Part shown: positions 23,020 to 34,560 of the stretch, in pieces
Numbering within the stretch: position 1 is the stretch's first letter
Layout: each line of letters begins with the position of its first letter
Source: Sambucus nigra
Taxonomy: Eukaryota; Streptophyta; Magnoliopsida; Dipsacales; Adoxaceae
Length of the DNA stretch: 64,000 bases
Direction of reading: 5' to 3'
Assembly (NCBI GenBank): GCA_949130495.1
Contig: OX422210.1
Span: 496,101,760-496,165,759, forward strand
Position numbers and translations under genes: made by a program
The notes under the pieces: generated by a model
Told to the model about the DNA's origin: nothing
The model's database searches: none
The model's input: the letters and a program-made list of their open reading frames with translations, nothing else

Positions 23020-23718
23020 AAGGGAGAGATGCATAGGGATGGCCACAATAATATTAAGCATGTTCAAACACTCTCCATCAAATTATGTTGGGGACTAAAT
23101 TTCCCTTTGCACCACACTGATCCTAGCCCGGAAATTGCTCCTAAATCCTTTCTGAATTGCCTTTTCTTGATCTCCCTTTGTTTCTTCCTTCTTTTTTTCT
23201 TCTCTATCACTCTTAGACTCTTGGAATGGTAGTGTGGCTTCCCCCCATAATCCCTCATCCCTTCTTATAATCTCAAACCGGAAATTAAGTTATCACCCAA
23301 GTGTAAAATGACCCATATACCCCTATACGGGTCCCGATTAGTCTAAAAAGCCTTTGAAACCCGATTACCACTCCTAAGTACTTAATTTTGACTATTTTGA
23401 CCTATTTCGGATCATCCGCGCACTCAAAATCACCATCCAATTCGTCTAACATAAATTTCCCATCTAGTTCCTAACATGACTCTACACACGGGTCCCGAAT
23501 GAGATACCATCAAATCCCATCGATTTTACTTACTTTCTAACATTTGACATAATTTTATTTAATTATCTCACTAGTAAATATATTTTCACATAAATACTAA
23601 TCTTTTCTCGCTAATTAATATTTATTAAATTTTCATTATTTTTCATTTTTTTTAAAATTACATCCACACGTGAAATTTAAATCCTGAAAATAAATATTCA
23701 AAAATATGGGGTGTTATA
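23020..23718 (-). repeat. Truncated chromovirus LTR fragment
   Basis: Ends (left to right) atatggggtgttata, the reverse complement of a chromovirus LTR start. It contains segments like the first 600 bp of the E LTR on the opposite strand (for example the gtgcgcggatgatcc region). Only the 5' part of the LTR is present. It borders the L1 LINE fragment at 23719. Confidence 0.7.
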
Positions 23719-24107
23719 GTGGGGAGTTAGGTATTGCATGCAAATTGGACATTGAGAAGTCTGAGGATGATGTCAACTAGGCTTTATTATGTACTTGTTG
23801 AGGAGGATGGGGTTTGGAGAGAGGTAGTGCCGTTGGTTCAAGAGATGTATCTCTACGATCAGGTTCTCTATTATAATTAGCAGGGTTATAAAGGGATTCT
23901 TTCTGAGCTCACGCACGCTTTGGCAGGGAGATCCGATGTGTACATTTTTATTCATTTTGGTAATGGAGGACTTAAGTCGGATGGTGGTACATTTGGTTGA
24001 GGCAGGGTTGATCAACGAATTTGCATTTGGGCCTCAAAACTCAAATCCGTTTTATTTATCAATGATACGATTGTCTTTTGTAAGTCAGAAGAGGGCAACG
24101 TGCAGAT
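23719..24107 (+). pseudogene. L1 LINE reverse transcriptase, first piece
   Basis: Plus-strand frames give LWQGDPMCTFLFILVMEDLSR, then VHLVEAGLINEFAFGP, the QGDPLSPFLFILVMEVLSR motif and following segment of plant L1 RT. The catalytic FADD region reads ffkSMIRLSFV-like and is degraded. The element is 5'-truncated and broken at 24107 by chromovirus M. It resumes at 44082. Confidence 0.85.
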
Positions 24108-26589
24108 TGTGACACCCTGCCTGTTCTAACCCTGGGTGGTCTGTCAATTATTAAATTAAATATGAATCACAAATGGTTTCATTCTTAGCATCACTGTCAA
24201 AACCTAATTATGTTACTAATACCCTAATGGTCCGGTGTCAAAATTTTAATTTCTTTTATTAATAAGCAATAATTTAAACTACTAAACCACATTCACCATT
24301 CTATTAAACAGCGTAATAAGTGATAAAAATAACTGAATAAATAAATGTGATGGAAATAAATACTCCAACCTGAAGTCCACATACAATAGAACATATTAAA
24401 AACATAATCTAACAACTGGAAATAAAATGGAAATAGAGTAGCTCTAAAATAACCACTAACTAAAGATGGGAGACATGTCGAACTGACATAAATGAATGAT
24501 GAAAATGAAGTGATAAAAGTGGAAGCGTCTACTACCGAGGTCCTGCAATGTCCACAGCAGCTGCAGCATGTCAAATAAGAATGGACTCTGAAGCTTCGCA
24601 TCCCTATGGCTGGGCACCTAAAAGTTTTTTGCAAAAACAGATTTAAAACGTGTCAGAGCCAAAGAACATTTGGAAAATATTGACAAGCATTTAAAATGCA
24701 GTAAGAGCAGATATTGTATACGTTTTAACTTCACGTGCCCTCTCTTGAGATCCTCACCTCTCCAATATTGTTCTACCTAATGTATTCTCCTAAACTAACC
24801 TAGTCGCACGACCCTGCCTAACTAGTTTGAATTAAGTCTCTCCATGCCTAATTACTCATTGTGCCCACCTGTATTGCCCATATAATACTTTACCGAATTT
24901 CCAAACCCCTTTAGCAAGTAAAAATCACCTAGTAAGTATTTACTTGCCACATACTTAGGTTACTTTATATATCGCTATCTATCTTACCTACTAACACCCA
25001 CACGGTAGAATAAATCACACGTATACATGTATACACCACTCTTGTATTATATATAAATACGGCATCCCTAAGTGGTGACCCATAATGCATCCATACTCTG
25101 TTATCGAGTCTTGGTACATAACATACTAAGTAAACGACTTTCGATTAGGAATGACTCTCGAACCATACAGTTACGATTTACACCATTTGGAGGTGAACAT
25201 AGATTTATGCCTTTGGGCAATGCACACACCTAATGCACATAAATGATCGGTCACATTATCATACACCCAAGTAGTGTTCAACCCTAACTTCTATGTTCTG
25301 AGGCACAAGTCTAAAATCCCCATAATGGGCTCATCAAAATAAGACTGACCACGACGCGGGACCTCCCGTGATAGCAGGAAACGTAGGTATGTTCACACAT
25401 AAGAATTCACACAATAGATATTCACACAACCTACATATATATATATATATATATACATACCAATTGTATTTGTACACATGCAACCTATAATATATCCCGT
25501 GCGCAGTATATAACTCTCGAATATCCTACGTATTATCAATTTACCATTATACTACCCATCGCATATTCTCGAGTTTTACCACTACTTGAAGGGTCCTAAT
25601 TACCCCATAAATTATTTTTGTAGTTATAACATCTCTCTACTACTAGTTTGGTCTTAGGTTCACTCATGCTCTTCATGAGCCATTATAATTCTCGTGAATT
25701 CGTCATATATAAAAATATGCCCGATAATTCCTAGACTTAATTCTCCTCAATTTAAGAGACCTCAACCCTAGAGTATGATTACTGAAATTACTATCTCCCT
25801 CGATAATGTTTAATAATGCTCCAAAAGTCTCCCCATAATTAAGTTGTAGATTTAGGGCATAAATTCACAAAATTGGTACAATTTGGCCAATCGAATCGAT
25901 TCGGTGAAGAGGTCGAATCGATTCACTGATCGAATCGATTCCGTCTCGAAGCCGATTCGATTTGAAATGCTACATGTCATCTCCTTCCTTTAACTGCTAC
26001 GATTTTCGTCATTTTTAACCCTCTAAACCTTCATTACCCAGTGCCAAACTCCCAATCAAGCATACCAGACCCTGTAATAACATATATAAATGATTTCCAA
26101 CGTAACCAAATCATTAATTTATCAAATAGAATCATTTAAACCAGATTAATTCTACCCTTTAATTCAAAAACACTAAATTATTATTTTTTTGTTCAATAAC
26201 ATCAACAAATCAAAATTTCTCCACATTCTCATGTCACTAATTTATCATAATCGTATTACATACATGAGTGAATTGTATTTGTCATGATTTTTACCCAAGA
26301 TCATGAATTAAATCTCCAATCTAACACCAATAATCATTTATTCATGAACATATTCAATCCTACACTAACATGGATGGTACATATATTGAAATTTTGCAAG
26401 ATAAACACTTGCCAAGAGTTTGTAGGTCTGATTTGTGCAGAAAAATAGTGGAGATGCCTCTCCATATAATTCATACAAATAAATATTAACCCTCGTCTCG
26501 CTAATTAATATTTATTTTCATCCAGATTAATTTCCATATGAATTTAATTAATCGCAATATAAAAATCATTAAAAATACAGGGAGTTAAA
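24108..26589 (-). repeat. M 3' LTR (left)
   Basis: 2,482 bp, starting tgtgacaccc and ending gggagttaaa, next to the polypurine tract. Aligns with the right LTR (41099-44081) from end to end except for about 500 bp missing near 26455, corresponding to roughly 43465-43960. It carries the GAATCGATTC palindrome cluster at 25889-25963 and an AT microsatellite at 25433-25455. Confidence 0.9.
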
Positions 26590-26604
26590 TACTTCCCCCC
26601 TAAT
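26590..26604 (-). other. M polypurine tract
   Basis: The reverse complement is attaggggggaagta, the plus-strand primer directly before the 3' LTR. P (37482-37494) and N (50686-50699) have nearly the same sequence. Confidence 0.85.
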
Positions 26605-29600
26605 AATGAAATTTCATCCCGAAATTGAGAAAAATACCTAGTATAAATAACTCAAAATATTTGTTGTGCATCTCATACTTGTGCTCCCAAGTAGACTCGT
26701 CGACTTATGGTCCCCACTGAACACGTACAAGTGGAACTACTTTCGACCTTAACCCCCACTCATTATGTTTTAGAATAGCAACTGTCCTCTCCTCGTATGA
26801 AATATCTGGCTCAATCTCCTCCAATGAAATGTGAGTGTGAACTAACTCATCCCGAAGATATTGCCTCAGCGAAGAAATGCGGAATGCATCATGAATTCAA
26901 TGCAAGTGCTTCGGTAATTCGAGTCAATAGGCAACTGACCCAATCCCCTCAATGATAGGAAGTGGCCCCACATACCTTGCTGTCAACTTCCCTTTCTTCC
27001 TGAACCTTAGTATCCCATTTATAGGAAATACACGTAGTAAAACCTGGTCCCCCACATTAAACTCTAGGAAGAACCGCTTGGCATCGACAAAACCTTTTTT
27101 GTCTATCATGAGCTATCTGTATCTGACTCCAAATCATATCAATCTTGCCCGAAGTATCTTGAATAAACTCTGGTCCGAGAAGCTTGTGTTCCCCACCTCT
27201 AACCAACAAGTGGGAGTTATTATACGCAAACTCCACCAATTGAAAATACTGCTCCCAACCTCCACTAAAGTCAAGGATACACATCAACAGCATATCTTAT
27301 AACGTCTAGTTCGTCCTCTCTGTCTACCCATCCATCTATAGGTGATAGGTCGTACTCAATCGAAACTCTGTACCCATGGCCTCCTAAAAACTCTGCCAAC
27401 AATGAGACACAAAGATCTTGTCCCTATCGGACACAATATCGATTGGCACCCCATGCAGTCTCCCTCTCTTACTGACGAATAACTGAGCATACAATCTCGT
27501 GGTATAATTCTTCCGGACTGGCAGGAAATGGGATGCCTTAGTCAATCGACCCAATATCACCCAAATGGAATCACGACCTCTCTAAGATATAGGAAAAACA
27601 GGGATGAAATATATGAAAATGATCTTCCATTTCCACATTTGGATTTCTAACGGCTACAAAACCCATGTTGGCTTCTAATGGCCTATCTTCATCAGCTGAT
27701 AAGTGGTACACTTTGAAATGAACTTTGCAATGTCTTTCTTCATTCCACTCCACCAATATTATCATCTCATATCCTGGTACATATTATCCCCTCTAGGATG
27801 TACCATAAACTGTCACCTGTGGGACTCTATCATCACCGTGTGTCACAAGTCATCCCCTTATGGAACAATCAATCTTCCATTAAAGTGTAAACCTCCCTTT
27901 GAACTCACGGGCTAACAATCTTCTCCCCCAGCTAAAATTTGTATACTATGGTCATGAGAAAATGAATCCGCTGCCTGGACCTTTACAATCCTCATAACAA
28001 TCTGGGGGGTAACATTCATAACCGAAATGAATGATCTGGCAACTGACTCTTGGTGTCCCAGATCCTTCCAATTTTCCTTCTAAACTTCGCTCACATCCCC
28101 TAATGGCCTATGGCCCAACGCGTATGCTACCACATTAACCTTCCCCGGGTGGTAATGGATGTCGAATTGATAATACTTCACAAATTCAAGCCACCTGCGT
28201 TGATGCATATTCAACTATCTCTGAGTGAACATATACTATAGTGACTTATGATCTGTGAATAGAGGAAACCTCTTCCCCAGAAGGTAATGCCTCCAAGTTC
28301 GAAGCGCAAATACGACTAACGCTAACTCTAAGTTGTGGGTGGGGTAATTCCTCCCATGAGGCTTAGCATATGCTATGGCTTGGTCCTCCTATTGTAGCAC
28401 ACCCCTAAGTCCCTATAGGGACGCATCGGTGAAAATAAGGTACTCCACTCCGATGCTGGGTAGTACTAGAACTAATACTGAAGTTAACTTGTCCTTTACC
28501 TCATCGAAAGCTAACTGACAAGCTTCAATCAAAATAAACGGTACCCCTTTGCGAGTCAAGTTTGTCAATGGACCCGCACTCTATGAAAAACCTCAAATAA
28601 ATTATTGGTAGTACCCGGCTAACCCGAAGAAACGGCACACCTATGTCGGCGTAGTGGGTTTTACCCACTCTCTCACCGCTGACACTTTACTCGAACCCAC
28701 TAATATCCTCTTTTCAGATACAATATGACCCAAGAACTGTACCTCACATAGCCAAAATCCTCATTTCACAAATTTAGTGTATAACTGATGCTCGTGCAGT
28801 GTCTTTGTGTAAGAATAAATCACGATGTCATCAATAAAGACAATGACAAACTAATCCAAGAACTCTCTCAACACCCTATTCATCAAGTCCATAAACACTA
28901 CTGGCGTGTTGATTAGCCCAAATGGCATAACCCGAAACTCATAAGACCCATATCTCGTAAAAAATGTAGTCTTAGATACATCTTTCTCCTGGATGCCTAA
29001 CTGGTGGTATCCTGATCTCAGATCCATGTTAGAGAAGTAGTCAGCTCCTCTTAACTGATCGAATAAGTTATCGATTTGGGCCAACAGATATTTATTCCAT
29101 ATCATAACTTTATTCAACTCTCGGTAATCCACACATAGGCGTAGAGATCCTTCTATCTTCTTCACAAACAACACAGGGGCACCCCAAGGTGAGGTACTCC
29201 TACGGATAAAACCCTATCCCAAAAGCTTCTCAATCTGATCCCAAAGCTCCCTCATATCCATAGGATCCATACGACAAGCCGCACGGGCTATCGGCCAACT
29301 GCCTACCATTAAATCAATGACAAACTCTATCTCTCACCAAGGCATCAATCCTAGTATCTCTTGACATACATCGACAAACTAACACAAAATCAGGATCGAA
29401 TATAGGGAGATCGCTACCCCCTTAGAGGTCTTCTCTTCTATATAGTATAAGTGGGTCGACGATCCATCTTCGGGACGGGGCAACGCCAATAAGAACATCT
29501 CTAGAACCGAAATCGTAAACACGATGATCCTACTATAACCATCAATCATAGTTTTATACGCTACTATCCAATCCATGACAATAATGGTGTCATACTCCGA

Positions 29601-29830
29601 CATACCTAACACAAGCATATAGGTGGGAAAAACAAGTCTCCCAATGTCTATACTCACATCCCAACAAAAAAAGAAGATTAGTGTCCCGCTACCCAATGGG
29701 TAGTCTATACATGTCACTATACTATTGGTCGTGTCTAAAAACCCTGAGGCTCATGAAAATCTAGTGGCTATAAATGGGTATGAAACCCCAATTTAAAATA
29801 AGATATTCCCCAAAGTCCTATGTATAAGAA
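26605..29830 (-). pseudogene. M pol: protease, RT, RNase H, integrase, decayed
   Basis: Read from right to left: protease region (open stretch 29717-29379, with DGSSTHLYYIEEKT near its end); RT (29174-28851: [35 protein letters not shown], then FIDDIVIYS at 28838-28812 after an in-frame TAG at 28853-28851); RNase H scraps (28500-28110); integrase zinc and core pieces (27765-27571 and around 27570-27300); FSGGWEQYFQLVEFAYNNSH (27293-27057); and the integrase C-terminal domain (27109-26924) followed by a chromodomain-like tail (26900-26620). The catalytic FIDD is retained. Multiple stops and frameshifts separate the domains. Order and motifs are those of Tekay-type chromoviruses. Confidence 0.85.
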
Positions 29831-30204
29831 ACATACCCTCGACTGTGAGTGGCGCCTGTGGAACTGTGGCCTGGTGGACATTATACACACGTCTGTACTG
29901 TAACTGTCCCTGTTGTGGTGGGTCTGCTAGGATGACTGGTATAGAAGGCACTGCTAGTGCTGGTGCTGGAAGGACGATGGGAAAAATAGGCCTATGGGGC
30001 TCCTGGCGAGCCCCCTGCTGCGAGGGAACCCTGACCCTATAAGGGAAATCCTGACATTTATAGCCATTCTTGCCACATGTGAAGCATCTACCAGTGAAAT
30101 TTTTCCCTCTCTGGCCCTGATGACCTTGGTCCTGCTGACCAGTACCACAAATCCTTTGGCCTTGATAGACTTTCTAGAAATGTCGCTCACCCGGATGGAC
30201 ATGC
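29831..30204 (-). pseudogene. M gag, nucleocapsid part (left of nested P)
   Basis: The minus strand encodes the C-terminal gag with the knuckle region around 30070-30040 (the reverse complement gives a C--CGKNGYKCQD-like stretch). It joins in sequence to 39995 across element P. The same region of Q is at 8200-8500. Confidence 0.7.
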
Positions 30205-30209
30205 CTAAA
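30205..30209. other. Target site duplication of P, left copy
   Basis: ctaaa immediately before the 5' LTR start. The same five bases follow the 3' LTR at 39990-39994. Confidence 0.9.
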
Positions 30210-31344
30210 TGTAATACCCCACATTTTTTTATATTAAATAATTACGAGATTAATTAAATTAAAAAGGTCAAGAAATTTGATTGTTAATTAATCTGAATTT
30301 AAAGTAATTATTAACTAGCATGCCTAGGGTTAATACTTATTGCTAGAAATCATTGATTATTAGTGGGGGTAATAATTTTTATAAATTATCGGAGTGTGAA
30401 ATACGACAGTTGGTATTATAAGGAAGGACGTGCGTATGAGTCATGTCGGGACTAATTATATAGAATAAAAAGATAAATTATTTTTGTATAGCTCGTATCA
30501 TAATTTTGAGTTCTCCGTTGAGTTCGAAAGGGTCGAGATAGTCAGAAAACTCTACCCGGGCATTTTATTTGGACTCCGGGGTAATTTTAGGCCAAATCGG
30601 CACCCCATTTGGGTATTTATGTCCTTTGGAATTTTGGAGTAATAATATGGACGAAATTAGGAAATAAAAGATAAATGTACATGGGTTAAAGGGGGGTTAT
30701 CAACTCTAAACCTACGTGAGAGAAAAGATAAAGGAACAGAGGAAGGTAGAAGAAGCTATTGGTGTTCTTGGTGCCTAACTCGAGAACACACACCAAAAAA
30801 TTATACCAAAGTGTAGATCGCGAGACGAGGAACACACTCATACCCATATCAACAGTGGATTAGACCATCGAAATTAAGGCAAGCATTTATTACTTGCGAT
30901 TCATAGCAATAAGTATGTTCATATTGGTGTAGGTAGATTATATTCACTTTTGATTTATGAGTTTTGATGAAATTGGAGATTTAAGAATATCGATTGAAAT
31001 CTCGAAAATGAATTTGGAATAATCCCTCATGTAGATGGTTTAGAAATCCCAAATTGAGGAGTATTGATGATGGACGAAATTAAAATTTATGTTCTTGTAT
31101 GGAAATTTGATGAACTAGGGTTTTGAATTGTTAAATTGGGGATTTTGGATTTTATAACAGTTTTATAATAAATAAATGGTTCAAAGTCAAGGGAAATCAT
31201 TTATGCATGTTAGAACATTAATTAGAATTGATGTTTTAGTGTTGGGTTGAGAAATTTAGAGGTTTTAGGACTGAAATCTTGAGGAAGACGAAGTATGAAC
31301 AGTAAAACGTAATAGGTCTGGCCAAAACAAAAAAAGACCCCATA

Positions 31345-31422
31345 TCGTTTGAACGAGATGGAGTCTCGTTCGAACAAGAAGTCAGACTCGTTCAAACGAC
31401 CTGCTAACTCGTTCGAACGACA
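31345..31422. repeat. TTCGAACGA palindrome cluster in the P 5' LTR
   Basis: Four related words in 78 bp: cgtttgaacgag, tcgttcgaacaa, tcgttcaaacga and tcgttcgaacga. The last is a perfect 12-bp palindrome. Similar words lie at the corresponding place in the N LTR (49968-50030). Confidence 0.85.
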
Positions 31423-32570
31423 GGTCCCCAAAATCCAGAAATACCATTTTTTCCCCAGATCATGCTACCCAGTTAATTATGTTAGGGATACTGCCATTTA
31501 CTAATATTAACTTAGCCCAGAATTATTTGGGAATTAATCCTATAATGAAACCTTAAGTATTGAATAGGTGAATTAACCTTGGGAAATTCGAGAGAGTGAA
31601 TAATCGAGTAAATTGTGTAAGTAGTAAGGAGAAATATACTACGTGAAGAAAAATAAATATGGGTTGGGTGAATACCTAAATTGTTGTAAGGCTTCGGGAA
31701 TGTCTATTATTATATGTTTAACATTATTGTGTATATATCATACATACGATGCTTGCTCTCGGACGGAGGTTTTGCGCAGTCGACAGTCTTATCCTAGGTG
31801 ACCCGATGGGGGGATATTTGACTTGTACCCAAAGCATATGAACTTGGATACGTGCTATCTATTACCTAGGATAGTTTTGACGGTTGAATGGGAGCGTAGG
31901 TATGTGCATTACTCATTTAGCTGCTACGTTACCCATTTAGCTGGTGAGTATGCATCGCCTCCAATATTTTTGTTATGAGAATTACGATTCATGAGAGACG
32001 CCGAACCAATTGTCCTTTATGCAGCGAGTGATGCACCAGGACACGATAGCAAAGTATGCATTGTCCCAAGTTGTCATCACCAAGGGGAGCAGGTTTTATA
32101 TATATATACGTATGTATATATATATACGTATGTATATTGTGACTATATGTATATGTATATAAATATACTTGAGAATTTATGATTCCAATGCGTGAAATTA
32201 GAAATTGTATAAATATGGATAAGTAAAGTAATTCCAGTGGATAAAAGACTTCCTATCAAAATAGTGAATATAAAATGGGTAACTAGCATAAAAGAGTATT
32301 AAATAAAGTATTATATGGGTTGTACGGGTTTCTCGTAAAAGATTTAATTACTAGTATATGTATATGACCTAGTTGGGGATAATATGGATAACTAGGTTAG
32401 GGTAGACATATGCTAGGTCTGCACATTAGTGGAGAGATGAGGATCTCATGTGAGAGTTCGGAACTAATATGAACATAATAATTGCATTAATACAGTTTTA
32501 AATACATGCTAAATCAAATAGTTTTACAAATCGGGCACTGACCCGTTTCTTAAATTTATCTTATCTTTTG

Positions 32571-32649
<79 letters not shown>
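32571..32649. repeat. (CT)n(TA)n microsatellite in the P 5' LTR
   Basis: ct repeats followed by about 58 bp of ta repeats. The P 3' LTR has an AT run in the same place (39380-39439), so the repeat was present in the ancestral LTR. Confidence 0.95.
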
Positions 32650-32651
<2 letters not shown>

Positions 32652-33186
32652 AGGTGTCCAGCCATAGGGTCACCTCTAGACTTAGACACGTGGATCATTC
32701 GACGAGCTACAGCTGTTGTGGAAGCTGTAGGTTATTGATATTAGATGCTTCTATCTTTGTATTCAATTCTTAGTTCAGACATTTCAGTTAGGTAATGTGT
32801 CGCCCATTTCCAGCTTAGTTATTTCAGAGATTGTACATTCTTTTAGCCTTTCTTTTCCCGTGGGATTGAGTATTATGATTCTATTGGTTTTAAACTTTGA
32901 ACTGGAATGTTTTATCCAGTCTCATTTATTTCAGTGTTTGATTCATGTCAGTATTTATTCTTATGGATTGGGAATGGCTTATATTTTAAAGCATGGAAAT
33001 TATTAATGGATTAATTGGTAATAATTAAATGAGAAAATTTTTTGGCACTTAGCTTAAATAATTATTAGGTTATTAATAATAAAATGATTTTCGACAGTGA
33101 TGCTAAGAATGAACCAACCGGACACTTTTATTCTAATTTAATAATGGACTGATCACCCGATATTTGATTAGGTGGGGTGTCACTAG

Positions 33187-33198
33187 TGGTATCAGAGC
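33187..33198 (+). other. P primer binding site (initiator Met)
   Basis: tggtatcagagc, an exact initiator-Met type site, a few bases inside the 5' LTR end. Confidence 0.9.
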
Positions 33199-33370
33199 AT
33201 CAGTTTCTAGTGTCCTTTAGGATCTATACGGCTTAACATGTTTTTCGCTTAGCGTTCTTTGATATAAAGACCTATCTTTAGGATTGATGTACTCTTATTT
33301 ATATCTTTGCGTCTTTAGATATTTGAGATTTAATAATAATTGTGGACTAATAAATTCCTTCTTGTTTCAG

Positions 33371-34560
33371 ATGCCTCTGAGACGAGCCCCGAGAAACCGG
33401 AATGCCCTGCCAGAGCAGCTAGTAGCTCAGGCTCAGGGAATGATTAACGCATCTGACTTTGCCGCCATTGTTGCTCAGGCGGTAAATGAAGCTTTAGTGG
33501 TGGTGCAGCAGGCCCCACCCCATGTACAGGCTGTGGTTCCAGTTCTGGTTCAGTTTCCCACTGCATGGGAGAGGATCAGGGATGCTTTCCAGAGGGCACA
33601 TCCCCTAGAGTTCTCGGGCAATTCAGACATTATCATAGCGATCCAATGGAAGAAAGATATCCAGAGGCATATTCGTAGGTATGAGTGCATCGAAATTTAG
33701 AGGAAGTTACTAGCTTCCTACAAGCTAGTGGGGCCTGCTTTGAAGTGGTGGCAGTCCACTACTACTTTAGAGGAGAGGGATAGCATGTCGATTCAAAGCT
33801 TCTAGGTGCGGTTTGACCGCAAGTATTTTCCCTCCACCGTGCAGACAAAGATGAGGTGGAGACTATTAAATTTGAAGTGGGAGGGTATAACAGTGGTAGA
33901 ATATGAGGAGGAAATCACGAGGCTTCTTACTATGGTTCCAGTTGAGGCACCTACTAAAGATAAGAAGATTATGTTGTTTATTGATGGATTGACCTGGAGG
34001 ATTCATCAGCACCTCATAGGTAATCTGTCATTGGGTACTTTCACTGACGTACTCAACACCGCTCTGTTGCATTTCCAGGACCATGGCTTCCATCAGCAGG
34101 GGAGAAAATGAGCAGGGGAGTCCAGCCAGCAGGATCAGACTGAAGGTAGTAGTGCCAATGGGGCACCATCACCTCATGGACAGGTCCATTAGGGTGAGCA
34201 GAGTTCCCACCAAGGAGACCCTGCTAAGAGATTTCGATTTGGCGATTCTAGGAAGCGATATGGGGGTTATAGGTAGGGTCAGTTCAGTCAGCAGGGCTAA
34301 CCACATTATCAATAGGGCCATCAGGGCCAACAGCAAGGCCATCAAGGTCAGTAGGACCAGTGGAGGGGCGACAATGGCCAAAAGGGCCGAGGCCAAAAGG
34401 GTCAGAGGGGAGGTAACGTTAGCGATAGGTGCTTTTCTTATGGCAAGACTAGCCATTGGAAGAAGGATTACCTTGATAATGTCAAGTTTCCCTTGCAGCA
34501 GGGTGCCCAGTAGGAGCCCCAGAGACCCATCTTTCCTGCCGCCCTCCCAGCACTAGTGCA
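33371..34560 (+). pseudogene. P gag, decayed
   Basis: Starts at 33371 (MPLRRAPRNRN), placed by homology with the gag starts in Q and E. The N-terminal part runs to a stop at 33698 (FAAIVAQAVNEAL, WERIRDAFQRAHPLEFSG). The capsid continues at 33806-34111 (FDRKYFPSTVQTKMR, VEYEEEITRLLTMVP). The basic nucleocapsid region is in a different frame to 34556, with a degraded knuckle near 34430 (CFSYGKTSHW, second cysteine replaced). At least two stops and a frameshift make it non-functional. Confidence 0.85.

Larger units (their letters stand above)
30210..33182 (+). repeat. P 5' LTR
   Basis: About 2,973 bp, starting tgtaataccccaca and ending ggggtgtca. Against the 3' LTR it has an extra block of about 480 bp (31318-31797) that includes the TTCGAACGA palindrome cluster at 31345-31422. 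It also carries a (CT)n(TA)n microsatellite at 32571-32649, and atatatacgta repeats near 32100-32150. Confidence 0.9.
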